Source of the DNA: Paraburkholderia ferrariae NBRC 106233
GTDB taxonomy: Bacteria; Pseudomonadota; Gammaproteobacteria; Burkholderiales; Burkholderiaceae
Length of the DNA stretch: 64,000 nt
Direction: 5' to 3'
Assembly: GCF_000685035.1 (NCBI RefSeq)
Contig: NZ_BAYB01000007.1
Coordinates: 310,001 to 374,000, forward strand
Below, one piece after another: positions 1-8,544 of this stretch. Under the pieces are notes generated by a model. It did no database searches. It had not been told where the DNA came from and saw nothing but the letters and a program-made list of their open reading frames with translations. The stretch's first letter is position 1. Each line of letters starts with the position of its first letter. The translations under genes and the position numbers were made by a program.

Positions 1-34
1 TCCTCTACGCAGCACTTTCGCAGGACATACGGCA

Positions 35-838
35 ATGAAACACGTTAAGGCAGTGATCTTCGACTGGGCCGGCACCGTGGTGGATTACGGTTCGCGCGCG
101 CCGATGGGCGCCTTCGTCGAGACCTTCGACGAGTTCGGCGTACCGATCTCGATCGACGAGGCGCGCGGCCCGATGGGCATGGCCAAGCGCCCGCACATCG
201 CGGCGCTGATGGCGCTGCCGCGCGTCGCGAAAGCCTGGGAGGCGCGCTATGGCCACGTACCCGACGATGCCGACATCGACGCCGTGTACGACGTGTTCGT
301 GCCGAAGAACGTGGCGGTGGCCGCGCAGTACAGCAACGTGATTCCGGGCGTGGCCGCCGTGACCGCCGCGCTGCGCGCGGATGGCGTGCGCATTGGCTCG
401 ACCACGGGCTACACGCGCGAGATCATCGACCAGATCGTGCCGGGCGCGGCGGCCCAGGGCTTCCAGGCGGACAGCATCGTCTGCACTGGCGACACGCCCG
501 AAGGCCGGCCCTCGCCATACATGATCTATCGCACGCTGCCGCAACTCGGCGTGTGGCTTGCGCGCGATGCGATCAAGGTGGACGACACCGAAGTCGGCAT
601 CGAAGAGGGCCTCAACGGCGGCACGTGGGCCGTGGGCGTGGCAGTGAGCGGCAACGCATTCGGCATGACGGAAGAACAAGTGCACGCGCTGCCGCTCGAC
701 GAATATACGCGCCGCCGCGAAGCGGCCGTCGAGCGCCTGCGCGCAGCGGGCGCCCATTACGTGATCGACAGCGTGGCCGACCTGCTGCCGGTGGTGAGCG
801 AGATCGAAAGCCGGCTCGCGCGCGGCGAGCGTCCGTAA
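35..838 (+). CDS. phnX: Phosphonoacetaldehyde hydrolase (phosphonatase)
   Basis: This 267-residue HAD-superfamily enzyme hydrolyses phosphonoacetaldehyde to acetaldehyde and phosphate, the second step of 2-aminoethylphosphonate breakdown in the cytoplasm. The N-terminal motif FDWAGT carries the nucleophile (Asp10). MGMAKRPH supplies the Lys (about residue 51) that forms a Schiff base with substrate in characterised phosphonatases. A TGDTPEGRPSP stretch and a later KVDDTEVGIEEG stretch give the remaining HAD motifs, and the length is normal for PhnX. The start ATG follows an AGGAC ribosome site. A strong terminator lies just downstream, so this is probably the last gene of a phosphonate operon whose other genes lie left of the window. 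Confidence 0.95.
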   Translation: MKHVKAVIFDWAGTVVDYGSRAPMGAFVETFDEFGVPISIDEARGPMGMAKRPHIAALMALPRVAKAWEARYGHVPDDADIDAVYDVFVPKNVAVAAQYSNVIPGVAAVTAALRADGVRIGSTTGYTREIIDQIVPGAAAQGFQADSIVCTGDTPEGRPSPYMIYRTLPQLGVWLARDAIKVDDTEVGIEEGLNGGTWAVGVAVSGNAFGMTEEQVHALPLDEYTRRREAAVERLRAAGAHYVIDSVADLLPVVSEIESRLARGERP

Positions 839-881
839 GCGTAGCGGCGTTATACGCGCGTAATAGCGCTGTGGTTTGACG

Positions 882-920
882 GCGCGCCTTCGCGGCTTAC
901 GCGAGGCGCGCTTTTTCTTT
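882..920 (+). terminator. Rho-independent terminator after phnX
   Basis: A GC-rich stem (arms gcgcgcc at 882-888 and ggcgcgc at 905-911, with additional pairing inside) is followed directly by a T-rich tract (912-920). It sits about 45 bp after the phnX stop codon and separates phnX from the next gene. Confidence 0.8.
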
Positions 921-1027
921 GTGAGGCGAGCATGCCTGCGCAGCCGCATCGGCTCATTGCGCGCGGCGCACCGAGATACCATGAGCGGCCCCGTCGCCGC
1001 CTCGCGACCTCACCGCATCACCGCACA

Positions 1028-1345
1028 ATGAAGACGTTTCTGCTGTTCGTGGCCACCGCCCTGGCCGAAATCATCGGCTGCTATTTGCCGTACCGCTGGC
1101 TGCGCGAAGGCGCGAGCGTCTGGTGGCTCGTTCCCGCCGCGTGTTCGCTCGCGTTGTTCGCGTGGCTGCTCACGCTGCATCCGAGCGCGGCGGGGCGCAC
1201 CTATGCGGCCTACGGCGGCGTTTATGTGTGCGTGGCGCTCCTGTGGCTCTGGGCTGTGGAAGCGGTGCGGCCCAGCGCATGGGACTGGGCGGGGATGGCC
1301 TTCACGCTGGCCGGCATGGCGCTGATCGCCTTCCAGCCGCGCTAG
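1028..1345 (+). CDS. UPF0060 (YnfA-type) small inner-membrane protein
   Basis: The product has 105 residues and four predicted transmembrane segments. It matches the UPF0060/YnfA family throughout: an early [12 protein letters not shown] segment, a WLREG loop, a [10 protein letters not shown] segment and a C-terminal [16 protein letters not shown] helix. Members are SMR-like in size and some have been proposed as multidrug exporters, but the substrate is unknown. The ATG at 1028 was chosen because it gives the family's standard N-terminus; an upstream in-frame ATG at 932 would add 32 unconserved residues that overlap the phnX terminator region. Confidence 0.88.
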   Translation: MKTFLLFVATALAEIIGCYLPYRWLREGASVWWLVPAACSLALFAWLLTLHPSAAGRTYAAYGGVYVCVALLWLWAVEAVRPSAWDWAGMAFTLAGMALIAFQPR

Positions 1346-1374
1346 CGCGGCAGCAAGCGGGCGTTGGCTGCCGG

Positions 1375-1836
1375 TCAGGCCGCCGGGTTCGCCGGGTTCG
1401 CCATGTTGACGTTCGGGAATTTCGCGCGGAACGCTTCGGGCATCGGCACGACTTGTTTGGACTCGTAGTCGAAGAACACGAAGCCGGATTTGGCCATGGC
1501 GATCAGCACGCCATCGGCAGGGCGCGTAATGCGGAAAATGATGTCGCCGCCGTATTTGTTGAAGTCCATGATGCCGACTTCGAAGGCGAGCTGGTCGCGC
1601 GCATAGGCCTCGGCGCGGTAGGTCGTGGCGAGGTCCGTGACGATGATGCTCGTATGGGCCTCCTTCATGTCTTCGATGCCCGCGTCGAACAGGAAGCGCG
1701 CACGCGCCTCCGAAATCATCGAGATCATCGAATCGTTGGCGAGGTGATTGGCGCCGTTGATGTCGGTGACGCGCACCGTGAGATGCGTGGAGTAGTAATA
1801 CTGGTCTTCGGGAAAGTGCAGCTGGATGCGGGCCAT
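1375..1836 (-). CDS. Hot-dog fold acyl-CoA thioesterase family protein
   Basis: A 153-residue 4HBT-type thioesterase. The N-terminal part (TVRVTDINGANHLANDS) resembles the start of 4-hydroxybenzoyl-CoA/YbgC-type thioesterases. It is followed by the long central helix (ISEARARFLFDAG) and the strands typical of a single hot-dog domain. Such enzymes hydrolyse acyl-CoA or acyl-ACP thioesters in the cytoplasm; the substrate cannot be told from sequence. It stands alone, convergent to the UPF0060 gene, with no operon partner. Confidence 0.8.
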   Translation of the reverse strand: MARIQLHFPEDQYYYSTHLTVRVTDINGANHLANDSMISMISEARARFLFDAGIEDMKEAHTSIIVTDLATTYRAEAYARDQLAFEVGIMDFNKYGGDIIFRITRPADGVLIAMAKSGFVFFDYESKQVVPMPEAFRAKFPNVNMANPANPAA

Positions 1837-2069
1837 GACGAAATGCTCGGAGTCGGGGATAGCGGAAATAGCGGGGCGCCGGCGGTCGGGCTCAACCCGC
1901 TTGAAGCCGGCCAGAGCCAGGCCGGAACCGGGCCGGGCGCACGACCGTTATTTTAGCGTTTCGCCATGCGCCTTCCTGGCGCGCGGCGGCGCCGACGCTA
2001 AAATCGCGAATGCGCGCCAGCGCGGCAGCGGCTAAAAGAACGCAGGAACGCCACCACACCACGCCGATC

Positions 2070-2681
2070 ATGAGCGACACGCCCGACACTTCCTCCACCC
2101 CCACCTTGACCGGCCGCATCGTCGAACTGCGCCCGCTGCGCGCCAACGACGCGCAGAATCTTCTCGATGCCGCCGCCGACGGCGAACTCTGGAACCTCAA
2201 AGTGACCGTCGTTCCGCAGGCGTCCACGGTCGATGCGTATCTCGCCCGCGCCCACGAAGGCGAACGGGCGGGCACCGTGATGCCGTTCGCGATCGTTCGC
2301 CGCGACACGGGGCGCGTGGTGGGCAGCACGCGCTTCTGGAAAATCGATCGCGTGAATCGCAAGCTCGAGATCGGGCATACATGGCTTGCGGCATCGGCAC
2401 AGCGTTCGGCGGTGAACACCGAAGCGAAATACCTGCTGCTGACCTACGCGTTCGAAACGCTGCACTGCGTGCGCGTGCAATTCACGACCGACGAGTTCAA
2501 CGAGAAATCGCGCGCGGCGATCCTGCGCCTGGGCGCAAAGGAAGAGGGCACTGTACGGCACGAACGCATCATGCCGGACGGGCGCAAGCGCAATTCCGTG
2601 CGCTTTAGCATCATCGACGACGAGTGGCCGCAGGTGAAAGCCGGGCTGCAGGCCAAGCTGCGCGCCGGGCGCGCGGATTGA
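2070..2681 (+). CDS. GNAT-family N-acetyltransferase (RimJ/RimL type)
   Basis: The 203-residue protein starts its fold at VELRPLRANDAQ, as RimJ/RimL-type acetyltransferases do. It has the acetyl-CoA region around RVVGSTRFWKID and IGHTWLAAS, and ends with a NEKSRAAILRLGAKEEG segment that is diagnostic of the family (acceptor-site helix plus beta-bulge). It probably acetylates a protein N-terminus or a small amine; the substrate is unknown. The ATG at 2070 fits the family; an upstream ATG at 2010 adds a low-complexity Ala/Arg stretch and is less likely. No recognisable partner lies next to it. Confidence 0.85.
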   Translation: MSDTPDTSSTPTLTGRIVELRPLRANDAQNLLDAAADGELWNLKVTVVPQASTVDAYLARAHEGERAGTVMPFAIVRRDTGRVVGSTRFWKIDRVNRKLEIGHTWLAASAQRSAVNTEAKYLLLTYAFETLHCVRVQFTTDEFNEKSRAAILRLGAKEEGTVRHERIMPDGRKRNSVRFSIIDDEWPQVKAGLQAKLRAGRAD

Positions 2682-2727
2682 TACGGGGAGACGGCGATGA
2701 TGCTGCCGGACTGCATGACGGACCAGC

Positions 2728-3252
2728 GTGGCGATGGCGCGCCCTGAGCCTCCAGCGACGCCGGGCCGGCGCAGGAATCGGCTGCTGAAAGCCGCGTTCG
2801 TGTGCGTGCTTGCCTTTCCGACGCTGTTCTTTCTGTGGGACGAATGGGCCGGGGGCGCGTTCGATCGTCTGGTTCTCTTTTCTGAGGTGCACGGCACCGT
2901 GCTGAAGGACGGCAAGCCAGTGGCCGGGGCCGAACTCGTTCAGCGGGCCGTGTGGTCGTCGAATGACGACGAAAATCCGCAGCAGCGGACCACGACCGAC
3001 GCCACGGGTGCGTTCCGGTTTGCGCCAATCGAACGTGCGGCCTGGTTGCAGCGGCTCATGCTGGGTCAGCCGTGGGTGAACCAGTCGATTACGATCCGTT
3101 ATCGGGGCGTGGAGTATCCGGCGTGGACGTTCGGCAAAGGCGACTACGATCCGGACACGGAACTCGATGGCCGGCCGTTGAAGCTGGTGTGCGATCTGGC
3201 GGACAAGCCGGAAATCGAGGGCAAGCGTTATGGGGTTTGCAGGGTTTGGTGA
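2728..3252 (+). CDS. Membrane-anchored DUF6795 / carboxypeptidase-regulatory-like protein
   Basis: The 174-residue product has a basic N-terminus, one transmembrane helix (about residues 18-38) and an exported domain that begins VHGTVLKDGKPVAGAEL. That is the prealbumin/carboxypeptidase-regulatory beta-sandwich signature and continues as TTTDATGAFRFAPI. This arrangement resembles DUF6795 proteins, which are found in Burkholderiales, sometimes near secretion loci; no such locus is visible here. Start is GTG 2728, with ATG 2734 two codons later as an equally good choice. The function is unknown. Confidence 0.65.
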   Translation: MAMARPEPPATPGRRRNRLLKAAFVCVLAFPTLFFLWDEWAGGAFDRLVLFSEVHGTVLKDGKPVAGAELVQRAVWSSNDDENPQQRTTTDATGAFRFAPIERAAWLQRLMLGQPWVNQSITIRYRGVEYPAWTFGKGDYDPDTELDGRPLKLVCDLADKPEIEGKRYGVCRVW

Positions 3253-3261
3253 AGTGGTTCT

Positions 3262-3294
3262 GGGGGGTGGTCGGGTTGGTTGGGTTTTGGTGGG
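3262..3294 (+). other. Potential G-quadruplex motif
   Basis: Four G runs (3262-3267, 3273-3275, 3282-3284, 3292-3294) are separated by loops of 5, 6 and 7 bases, fitting the G3+N1-7 pattern on the plus strand. It starts 10 bp after the preceding stop codon, in a G/T-rich stretch of 45 bp that differs from the surrounding composition. Confidence 0.5.
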
Positions 3295-3348
3295 TTCTAT
3301 ATGTTTGAGAACGTTTTAAAAAACTTCGCTAATTTGTATTATGTAAAA

Positions 3349-3500
3349 TCATATCTTCTTCACCAACCATGCCATTTCGTCGATCTCCGGTTTGAAGCCC
3401 GAAACCATCACGCCGAGGTGCGAGCCGCTTTCACCCCCGAGAACCCGCGCGGCCCGCTCGACGCCCCATTGCAGCCATCCGTGACCGAGGCTCCCGTCTA
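3349..3500 (-). pseudogene. Remnant of a protein C-terminus (unrecognised family)
   Basis: The minus strand from 3500 to the TGA at 3349-3351 reads as about 50 codons of normal-looking protein (GSLGHGWLQWGVERAARVLG and VSGFKPEIDEMAWLVKKI), ending just before AT-rich DNA. There is no start codon or upstream body: the frame runs back into the porin gene, which occupies another frame. I read it as the decayed tail of a gene replaced by the porin. The family is not recognised, and chance similarity to coding sequence cannot be ruled out. Confidence 0.35.
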
Positions 3501-4580
3501 GAAGCGCGAGCGAATTCCGACACCCGCCGTCTCGCCCGACGACATGCCCGTTATGCGGTCGTACATGTACGCGGCGTAAACATCGGTGCGCTTCGAGAGC
3601 GGATAGTCGTACGCCAGCGTGGCCGTCTGGCGGGTCTGGTCGAGCCCGCCGGCATCGCGGGAATACGCGTACGAAGCCAGAATACGGCTCGTCCCCACCG
3701 CGATGCTCAATCCGCCGTCGAACATGTTCACGTGGAAGCCGTGGTTGATCACGCTATCGCTGGTGTACAGGTATTCGCCATAGAGCTTGGCAAACGAAAA
3801 TTCGTAGGAAGCCGCCAATTGCGCCGCCGACTGGCTTTGAAAGCCCTTCAGCAACCCGTTCAGATCGCCTGCGGTGGAATTGAAGTTGGCGTACTGATAC
3901 ACGCCCCCCGCAGCAAAACCGCCGTTGCGATACGAAGCCTGAACCGAATACTGTTTGCTGCCATTGCCCGTGCTGCCGTTTCCGAACGCGTACATCGCGT
4001 GACCGCTCAAACCGTAGAGTTCCGGGCTCGCGTACTGAACCGCGTTGCTCCAGGCGGTGCCGCCGATAATCCCTTGATCCGTCTTGTACGACGGATACGT
4101 ACCTAACCCCGCATACATCTGAACGATGGTCGGCGAAAACGTGAACGACGCATAGAACGGATTGAACTGACAAGCCTGCAGATACAGCAGACTGCTTTGA
4201 CGGCCGAGCGTGAGCGTGCCCGCCAGCGTCGTCAGACCGACATAGGCATTGCGCGAGAACATCGGGTCGCCGTTGAAGGAACCGTACGCGCCGTTCTGCG
4301 GCCGGAAGAAGCCTTCGATCGCGAAGATCGTCTTATAGCCGTTACCCAGATCTTCCTTGCCGCCGAAACCCCAGAACGAGGTCGACAACCCACCTCCGCC
4401 TTCCTGCCAGCTCAGCGATTTACCGGGGGCTCGTTGAGCGCCCGCCCAGGTATCGATAATTCCGTACAACTGAACGCTCGATTGCGCGTGGACTTGCGTG
4501 GCAACCGTCATTAAACCAGTGGTCGCGGCAATACAGCTCATTCGTTTCAGTGTGACAAGACAAGTGCGTTCCATCAGCAT
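3498..4580 (-). CDS. Burkholderia-type trimeric outer-membrane porin
   Basis: A 360-residue gram-negative porin (OmpC-like, 16 strands). It has a signal peptide ending ATQVHAQ, a mature start SSVQLYGIIDTW, the LTLGRQSS and TSFWGFGGKEDLG segments typical of Burkholderiales porins, and a C-terminal phenylalanine (GIRSRF) needed for outer-membrane assembly. It forms a diffusion channel for small hydrophilic solutes. It is the last gene of a leftward group with a YczE-like membrane protein and an amidohydrolase, which suggests uptake of that enzyme's substrate. The 204-bp gap upstream could hold its own promoter. Confidence 0.92.
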   Translation of the reverse strand: MLMERTCLVTLKRMSCIAATTGLMTVATQVHAQSSVQLYGIIDTWAGAQRAPGKSLSWQEGGGGLSTSFWGFGGKEDLGNGYKTIFAIEGFFRPQNGAYGSFNGDPMFSRNAYVGLTTLAGTLTLGRQSSLLYLQACQFNPFYASFTFSPTIVQMYAGLGTYPSYKTDQGIIGGTAWSNAVQYASPELYGLSGHAMYAFGNGSTGNGSKQYSVQASYRNGGFAAGGVYQYANFNSTAGDLNGLLKGFQSQSAAQLAASYEFSFAKLYGEYLYTSDSVINHGFHVNMFDGGLSIAVGTSRILASYAYSRDAGGLDQTRQTATLAYDYPLSKRTDVYAAYMYDRITGMSSGETAGVGIRSRF

Positions 4581-4784
4581 GATGTGGTCTCTTCTCTTTT
4601 CAAAAGGCGAGTGAATGCCGACGTCGGGTTCGGTGCCTCAGCGTCGCAGTCGTAGCGGAAATGGCAAACGGATAGTCGGGACCGGCGGCGCCCGTCGTGC
4701 GCCGCGAATCACCTGCGCTTCGATGCAGCAGGCGATCCGCGAACGATCACACGGTTCTCGATTCGAACCACCCTTTGCCGAAGG

Positions 4785-5495
4785 TCAGTAAGTGCGCTGC
4801 TCCAGCGATCTTCGCTGATAGAACGAGATAGCGGTCTTGATCTTCCGGAACAGATAGAAGTACAGCTTGATGTACTGGCCCACCAGAATCGCATTCATGA
4901 ACGTGCCTTCGCGAATGAATTTCGGGCCGCCGAGCAGCGCGAAGCCGATCACTGCGCTGATAATCAGCAATGTGCAATCGAAACTGGTTTTAATATCGCC
5001 CCACCGGAATCCCGTCCGTCTGAAAAGCGTGTTGACGAACATATCGATCGGCATGAGTACGAGATTCGCGCGGATCATCAGGAACAGGCCGAACGCGAGC
5101 AGCGCATCCGCGAAGGCGAGCAAAAAGAACTTCATGAAATAGTCCTGAAATTCGATCGAGCGCGTCAGCATCAGATTCAGATCGAGACACGTTGCCAGCA
5201 CGAGAGCCGGGATCAACGACGCAAAGTTCTTCAGTGTGAAGTCCTTGCGCGCGACCAGATACGTCAGGAACAACATGAACAGCTCGAGCATGAAGTTGTA
5301 CGTGCCCTGACTCAGACGCGGATAAACCAGCGTCATCGTGCGGGTGAGACTGCTTTGCGGCGAAATGCCGATACCGGCTCTGACCGCCAGACTGATCCCC
5401 ATGGTCAAAATATAAATACCGACGATATACGTGGCCCAGCGCCGCGTCAGACCGCCGGTATCGATGACTTCAGTTTCCCTTGCATGGTGCGCCAT
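4785..5495 (-). CDS. YczE/YitT-type integral membrane protein
   Basis: A 236-residue polytopic membrane protein with five or six predicted helices. The segment GISLAVRAGIGISPQSSL is the hallmark of the YczE/YyaS (COG2364) family, and a second half with MPIDMFVNTLFRRTGFRWG repeats the pattern. Members are of unknown function; some are suspected transporters. The ATG at 5495 has a good AAGGGA ribosome site, better than the upstream in-frame start at 5537. It lies between an amidohydrolase gene and a porin gene in the same direction, so a role in moving the amidohydrolase's substrate or product across the inner membrane is a reasonable inference. Confidence 0.75.
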   Translation of the reverse strand: MAHHARETEVIDTGGLTRRWATYIVGIYILTMGISLAVRAGIGISPQSSLTRTMTLVYPRLSQGTYNFMLELFMLFLTYLVARKDFTLKNFASLIPALVLATCLDLNLMLTRSIEFQDYFMKFFLLAFADALLAFGLFLMIRANLVLMPIDMFVNTLFRRTGFRWGDIKTSFDCTLLIISAVIGFALLGGPKFIREGTFMNAILVGQYIKLYFYLFRKIKTAISFYQRRSLEQRTY

Positions 5496-5584
5496 GACTG
5501 TCCCTTCGTTGTCTGCCTGCCTGGTGCGGTGCCGCATGTCTGTTCCGACGATGGCGCGCCGCGCTCTTGTGGGGTATTTCGCGG

Positions 5585-5611
5585 CGTGCCCGGCTAGCTG
5601 CGCCGGGCACG
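5585..5611. other. Perfect 10-bp stem-loop between amidohydrolase and YczE-like genes
   Basis: Arms cgtgcccggc (5585-5594) and gccgggcacg (5602-5611) are perfectly complementary around a 7-base loop. No T tract follows on either strand, so it is more likely an RNA-stabilising or processing element within the polycistronic message than a simple terminator. Confidence 0.5.
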
Positions 5612-5677
5612 CCTCGGCTCCTCAGGCCGCCGGAAGCCGAAGCCCCGGCGGGTCTCCTCCTGGCGGAGCCCGCTACG

Positions 5678-7447
5678 TCAAACCATGAAGCCGAAACGAT
5701 CCAGCGAGATGAACAGCGTCAACAGCTTGTTCACCACGGGCTCGCCTTCATTATGGTTGCCCATGGCTTCCAGCGCGGCGTCGATCTCGCGGGTCGCCGT
5801 CACCAGTTCGGTCAGGTTCATGTTCGCCTGGACGCCGTAGATTTCCAGCGGCAGCATGGCCTTCACCTGTTTATTCTCGGTGACGACGCAACCGCCTGCA
5901 TAGCCGTCCACCTGCTGCAGACAGTGGCACATTTCCGCGCTGTCCTGCCCGACCGCCACGAAATAGGCTTTCGGCGCCGGCCAGAAAGTCGCCACCGCGC
6001 CGCGATCGATAAACACGCCTTTGAACAGGCCATTGACCACGTGGCGCTTGCCGTTCGCGTAACGCTGCACGACCGAAATCCGGTTGAGCTTTGCACCGTT
6101 GTATTCCGTCACGACCTTGCCGTCGCGGAACGGCACCCACACTTCCTGGAAGAATTTTTCGTGGCCACGGCCGTACACGTCGAACAGATAGACCTTCGCC
6201 TGCGTGCCATCCGCCGAGATTTCCATCGGCGTCAGATCCAGTTGTTCCGGCTTCAGATCGCCGAGGCCCGGCACCGCCTTTTTCACCATGCCGGAATAGT
6301 CGATGTCGGCGTGCTTCAGCAGCTTGCGATCTTTCGCCACCAGTTCGCCGTCCTTGAACACGAAGCGCGGATTGATCTTCGACAGGCTGTCGGTCAGCAC
6401 GATATCGGCGAAACGTCCCGGCGTTAGCGAGCCGAACTTGTTGTCCATGCGGAACGCGCGCGCCGTGTAGAGCGTGGCCATCTTGATCGCCTTGATCGGC
6501 TCGATGCCCATTTCCGCGCACAGCGAGACGATCCAGTCCATGTGACCTTTGGTCAGCAGGCGGTCCACGGAAATGTTGTCCGCGCACAGCTGGAAGTTCT
6601 CGGCCGGCCATTTGCGCTTGACGATGGAGCGCAACATGATCTTGATCACCTCGGGACTGCCGACGCCGAACTTGATCTGCGTTTGCAGGCCGTAGCGCAC
6701 GCTCTTTTCGATGTCATCTTCCTTCCAGACGTCGTGATTGGCGAATGCACCGATCGCGGGCATGTAGTTCAGCATCATGTCCGATAGCGTGGTTACGCCC
6801 CAGTGCGTATTCATGAAGCCGCCCTTCGCGCGGCCTAGCGCCGACTTGCGGAAGTCGTCGTCGTTACCCACGCTGTAGGTCAGGTGCGCGAGTTCGCCCA
6901 AGCCGATCACGGGGTCCATCTTCAGCAGCGCATCGGTGACTTCGACCGAGGTCTTCTTGCCCGGTGCGAACGCGAATACGCGGTACGGCAGGCGTTCGTG
7001 ATGCTTGAACAGTTGCCCGGTGGCTTCGATCGCTTCCGCGCCGGCCGCGCTCACGAAGTCGAGGCATTCGGAGAAGATGGTGGTCGTGCCGCACGGCACG
7101 ATCGCTTCGGCGAATGCGGCCGGGTGCGCGAGTTGCGCTTCGAAGTGAACGTGCGCGTCGATCAGCCCGGGAATCGCGTACAACCCTTCGCCGTCGAACA
7201 CTTCGCGCACCTCGATGGCGGACTCGTCGGGATTCAGCGCGACGATGCGCTTGTTGTAAACGAGGATGGACCCCTGATAGACCGATTCGCTATGAACGTC
7301 CAGGATGTTCAGATTCTTCAGAAGAAGATCGGCCTTCCTGCGGCCGTTCAGCACCTCGAAAATCCCTTTCACCTGCTCGTAGTGGGCGTTGACGTCACCC
7401 TGCGGTGCCGCTGCCGCGACGCTTCTTTCGCTGACTTCCTGATACAT
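5678..7447 (-). CDS. Adenine-deaminase-like amidohydrolase with altered active-site motifs
   Basis: The 589-residue protein has the composite amidohydrolase/adenine-deaminase C-terminal architecture (COG1001-like). The first metal motif is intact (PGLIDAHVHFE, His99 and His101), as are the GH.D and FGSLTPGRFADIVL segments near the end of the barrel. Two places differ from adenine deaminases as I know them: the DPHE-type motif after GTTT reads ECLD (about 127-130), and the C-terminal AHDSHN-type motif reads FWPAPK. I therefore infer a related hydrolase with another substrate. A GAGGAAGAGAG ribosome site precedes the ATG. It heads a leftward group with a membrane protein and a porin, and is divergent from a LysR gene. 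Confidence 0.75.
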   Translation of the reverse strand: MYQEVSERSVAAAAPQGDVNAHYEQVKGIFEVLNGRRKADLLLKNLNILDVHSESVYQGSILVYNKRIVALNPDESAIEVREVFDGEGLYAIPGLIDAHVHFEAQLAHPAAFAEAIVPCGTTTIFSECLDFVSAAGAEAIEATGQLFKHHERLPYRVFAFAPGKKTSVEVTDALLKMDPVIGLGELAHLTYSVGNDDDFRKSALGRAKGGFMNTHWGVTTLSDMMLNYMPAIGAFANHDVWKEDDIEKSVRYGLQTQIKFGVGSPEVIKIMLRSIVKRKWPAENFQLCADNISVDRLLTKGHMDWIVSLCAEMGIEPIKAIKMATLYTARAFRMDNKFGSLTPGRFADIVLTDSLSKINPRFVFKDGELVAKDRKLLKHADIDYSGMVKKAVPGLGDLKPEQLDLTPMEISADGTQAKVYLFDVYGRGHEKFFQEVWVPFRDGKVVTEYNGAKLNRISVVQRYANGKRHVVNGLFKGVFIDRGAVATFWPAPKAYFVAVGQDSAEMCHCLQQVDGYAGGCVVTENKQVKAMLPLEIYGVQANMNLTELVTATREIDAALEAMGNHNEGEPVVNKLLTLFISLDRFGFMV

Positions 7448-7531
7448 GATCTCTCTTCCTCAATGGGTTTGAAGCTGCTTATGCCGCCGACGACTGCGGC
7501 TGGTGTCATTAGGAAGGAAGCGAGCGTTTCT

Positions 7532-7562
7532 AAAAACAACTGTTTTTTGCACGGAGCGTGCA
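7532..7562. promoter_or_regulatory. Two adjacent inverted repeats between amidohydrolase operon and LysR
   Basis: The 157-bp divergent intergenic region holds two perfect inverted repeats: AAAAACA-N2-TGTTTTT (7532-7547) and, directly adjoining, TGCAC-N5-GTGCA (7548-7562). LysR regulators usually bind such dyads between their own gene and the divergent target. The location fits control of both transcription units by the product of 7605-8507. Confidence 0.6.
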
Positions 7563-7604
7563 CTTTTCGAGTACGATCCCCTTCGACTACGGAGGCAGGG
7601 GAAC

Positions 7605-8507
7605 ATGCTTCATTCACGGTTGCTGCGGTATATCGACGAAGTCGCGCGGTCCGGCTCCATTCGCGCCGCCGGGGAAAAGCTGCACATCGCGCCGTCGGCG
7701 ATCAACAAGCATCTGCTGCTGCTCGAGGAAGAGATCGGCGAGCCGTTGTTCGAGCGCTTGCCGCGCGGTCTGCGGCCCACGCCGGCGGGCGAGATTCTGC
7801 TGGCTCATGTGCGTCGAACCATCCTCGAATATCGTCAGGTCGAAGCCGAGATACGCGACCTGAAGACCCTGCAGAAAGGCGAGGTCATCATCGCGACGGT
7901 CACCGGCCTGGCGAGCGGCATTGCCTCCACGGCCGCCGCGAGGTTCTGCGCGAGCCACCCGCATATCCAGATTTCCATCCGCGTCATGTTCACGCGCGAG
8001 ATCGCGGACGCGGTGAGCAGCGGCGACGCGGACCTGGGTCTGGGCTTCAACCTGCCGTCCAACCCCCAACTCGAAACGCTGTGGGAACTGGACACGAGCC
8101 TCGGCGCAGTGCTTTCACCGACGCATGCGCTGGCGCGCATGGAATCCATTCCCCTCGCCTATTGCACTTCGTATCCGCTGATCTTTGCCGATCGCTCGAT
8201 GCTGATGCATGGCATCGTTGCCGATACGTTCGAGGAAGCGGGGCTGAACGTCGAACCGGCATTCCGCACGAATTCGATCGAAACGATGAAACGCCTCGCT
8301 GCGGCGAGCGAGAGCATTGCATTCCTCAGCAAGTTCGATATCGCCGAGGAGCACCGCCAGGAGCTTCTCGTGTACCGGCAGATTCGCGACCGGGTGTTCA
8401 GCAAGAATGCACTCGCACTCGTGCGCCGGGAGAAGCACGGGCACGGACTCGCGAGCATGTTGCTCGCCGAGGAAATCATGGGCGGGTTGGGCGAGATGAG
8501 CGGTTGA
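7605..8507 (+). CDS. LysR-family regulator of the amidohydrolase/porin cluster
   Basis: A 300-residue LysR protein. The winged helix-turn-helix lies at the N-terminus (RSGSIRAAGEKLHIAPSAIN), followed by the linker helix and a periplasmic-binding-like effector domain. Start is ATG 7605 with a GGAGGCAGGG ribosome site. It is divergent from the amidohydrolase/YczE/porin genes, the usual arrangement for a LysR activator and its target. The inducer is unknown but is probably the amidohydrolase substrate or product. Confidence 0.9.
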   Translation: MLHSRLLRYIDEVARSGSIRAAGEKLHIAPSAINKHLLLLEEEIGEPLFERLPRGLRPTPAGEILLAHVRRTILEYRQVEAEIRDLKTLQKGEVIIATVTGLASGIASTAAARFCASHPHIQISIRVMFTREIADAVSSGDADLGLGFNLPSNPQLETLWELDTSLGAVLSPTHALARMESIPLAYCTSYPLIFADRSMLMHGIVADTFEEAGLNVEPAFRTNSIETMKRLAAASESIAFLSKFDIAEEHRQELLVYRQIRDRVFSKNALALVRREKHGHGLASMLLAEEIMGGLGEMSG

Positions 8508-8544
8508 TCGTCCGCGTGTTTTTTTAAAGCACGGGGTTGTCCAG

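Noticed and set aside
5678..7447. Calling the amidohydrolase adenine deaminase
   Set aside because: Two of the family's active-site motifs appear replaced, and no purine genes are near; a general name is safer.
8503..8527. A terminator after the first LysR gene
   Set aside because: There is a T run, but the possible stem is only four base pairs and overlaps the end of the gene.
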